Source: Brassica napus (Eukaryota > Streptophyta > Magnoliopsida > Brassicales > Brassicaceae). From it: a stretch of DNA of 64,000 bases. Made by a program: the position numbers and the translations under genes. The first letter of the stretch is position 1, and each line of letters opens with the position of its first letter. Shown in pieces: positions 63,591-64,000 of the stretch. The notes under the pieces were generated by a model that was not told the DNA's origin, searched no databases, and saw only the letters and a list, made by a program, of their open reading frames with translations. The stretch lies in assembly GCF_020379485.1 (NCBI RefSeq), contig NC_063442.1, forward strand, positions 10,317,509 to 10,381,508. The letters run 5' to 3'.

Positions 63591-64000
63591 CCAAATATAT
63601 GGATATTCATTATAATTCTTGTGTCTTATATGGAATTCTTCTTTCAATAGTATATGGTTAGCATATTTCGAAATCATTGGTTCTCAATGTTATTAACCTT
63701 TTAAACAGCCAATAATGAACACGTTTTAATATTGATATTTATCAAAGTTGGTATATAAATATAAATATAAAACATAATAAATAGAAACTCACAAATTTTT
63801 GGATTCAAAACAAATAAATTCCAAGAATATTTTCTATAACATCTATTTTCGTAATTGCTACATACAATAAATGCAAAAGATAATATATAGAAACAAGATT
63901 TTCCGATTTAACTAAATTACCTTGATGACTACGCATAGAATATATTATGTTTGACATGGTAATTGAATTTATATTAGTAATAAATGGAAACTCATATATT
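63591..64000 (+). mobile_element. Helitron-like repeat, copy 2 (cut by window end)
   Basis: Nearly identical to 56733-57142 over ~410 bp, with two or three differences. It runs off the window, so its 3' end is unseen. Confidence 0.65.

Overview
This is nuclear DNA from a flowering plant, almost certainly Brassicaceae and most likely Brassica or a close relative. Its low-copy genes have GT-AG introns and encode proteins that look nearly collinear with Arabidopsis chromosome 1 (about At1g61080 down to At1g60950, recalled from memory, not searched). The rest is AT-rich, heavily nested plant transposon sequence. No prokaryotic, organellar or viral gene was seen, and no tRNA, rRNA or CRISPR.

Layout. 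1-6.4 kb: a copia retrotransposon with two in-frame stops, inserted in a LINE relic. 6.7-12.1 kb: a hAT-like non-autonomous element, two Helitrons (one with a 4 x 186 bp array at its 5' end) and a complete TRIM inside a small reading frame. 12.9-18.9 kb: a CHUP1-type proline-rich gene (+) and an alpha-1,4-glycosyltransferase gene (-). 19.2-21.7 kb: truncated copia and LINE relics. 22.4-24.5 kb: a gibberellin 20-oxidase gene. 25.2-27.7 kb: two LINE insertions that used the same target. 29.1-30.7 kb: coatomer zeta. 31.5-32.4 kb: LINE relic and Stowaway-like MITE. 33.0-34.6 kb: a ZIP metal transporter whose ancestral first exon looks eroded. 35.1-35.6 kb: leaf-type ferredoxin. 36.4-40.0 kb: a TM9SF (TMN1) gene in 12 exons. 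40.2-45.9 kb: a pogo-like element containing a second element full of short palindromes. 47.5 kb: a small lipid-transfer-like protein. 50.8-56.1 kb: a solo LTR and a full-length copia element with identical LTRs and an unbroken 1474-codon ORF. 56.4-60.0 kb: a broken, partly inverted duplicate of the 5' half of TMN1 and its upstream DNA. 60-64 kb: relics and AT-rich DNA.

How the parts relate. The genes are independent housekeeping or metabolic genes, not an operon. Coatomer zeta is part of the COPI coat, and the TMN1 protein ends in a KXD-type tail of the kind that binds COPI, but their proximity is probably chance. The most informative feature is the TMN1-region duplication. Its second copy serves as an internal empty-site control that dates and delimits the pogo-like and hAT-like insertions in the first copy. 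I found no convincing new biological system. The unusual structures are transposon architecture and small gene-altering duplications.
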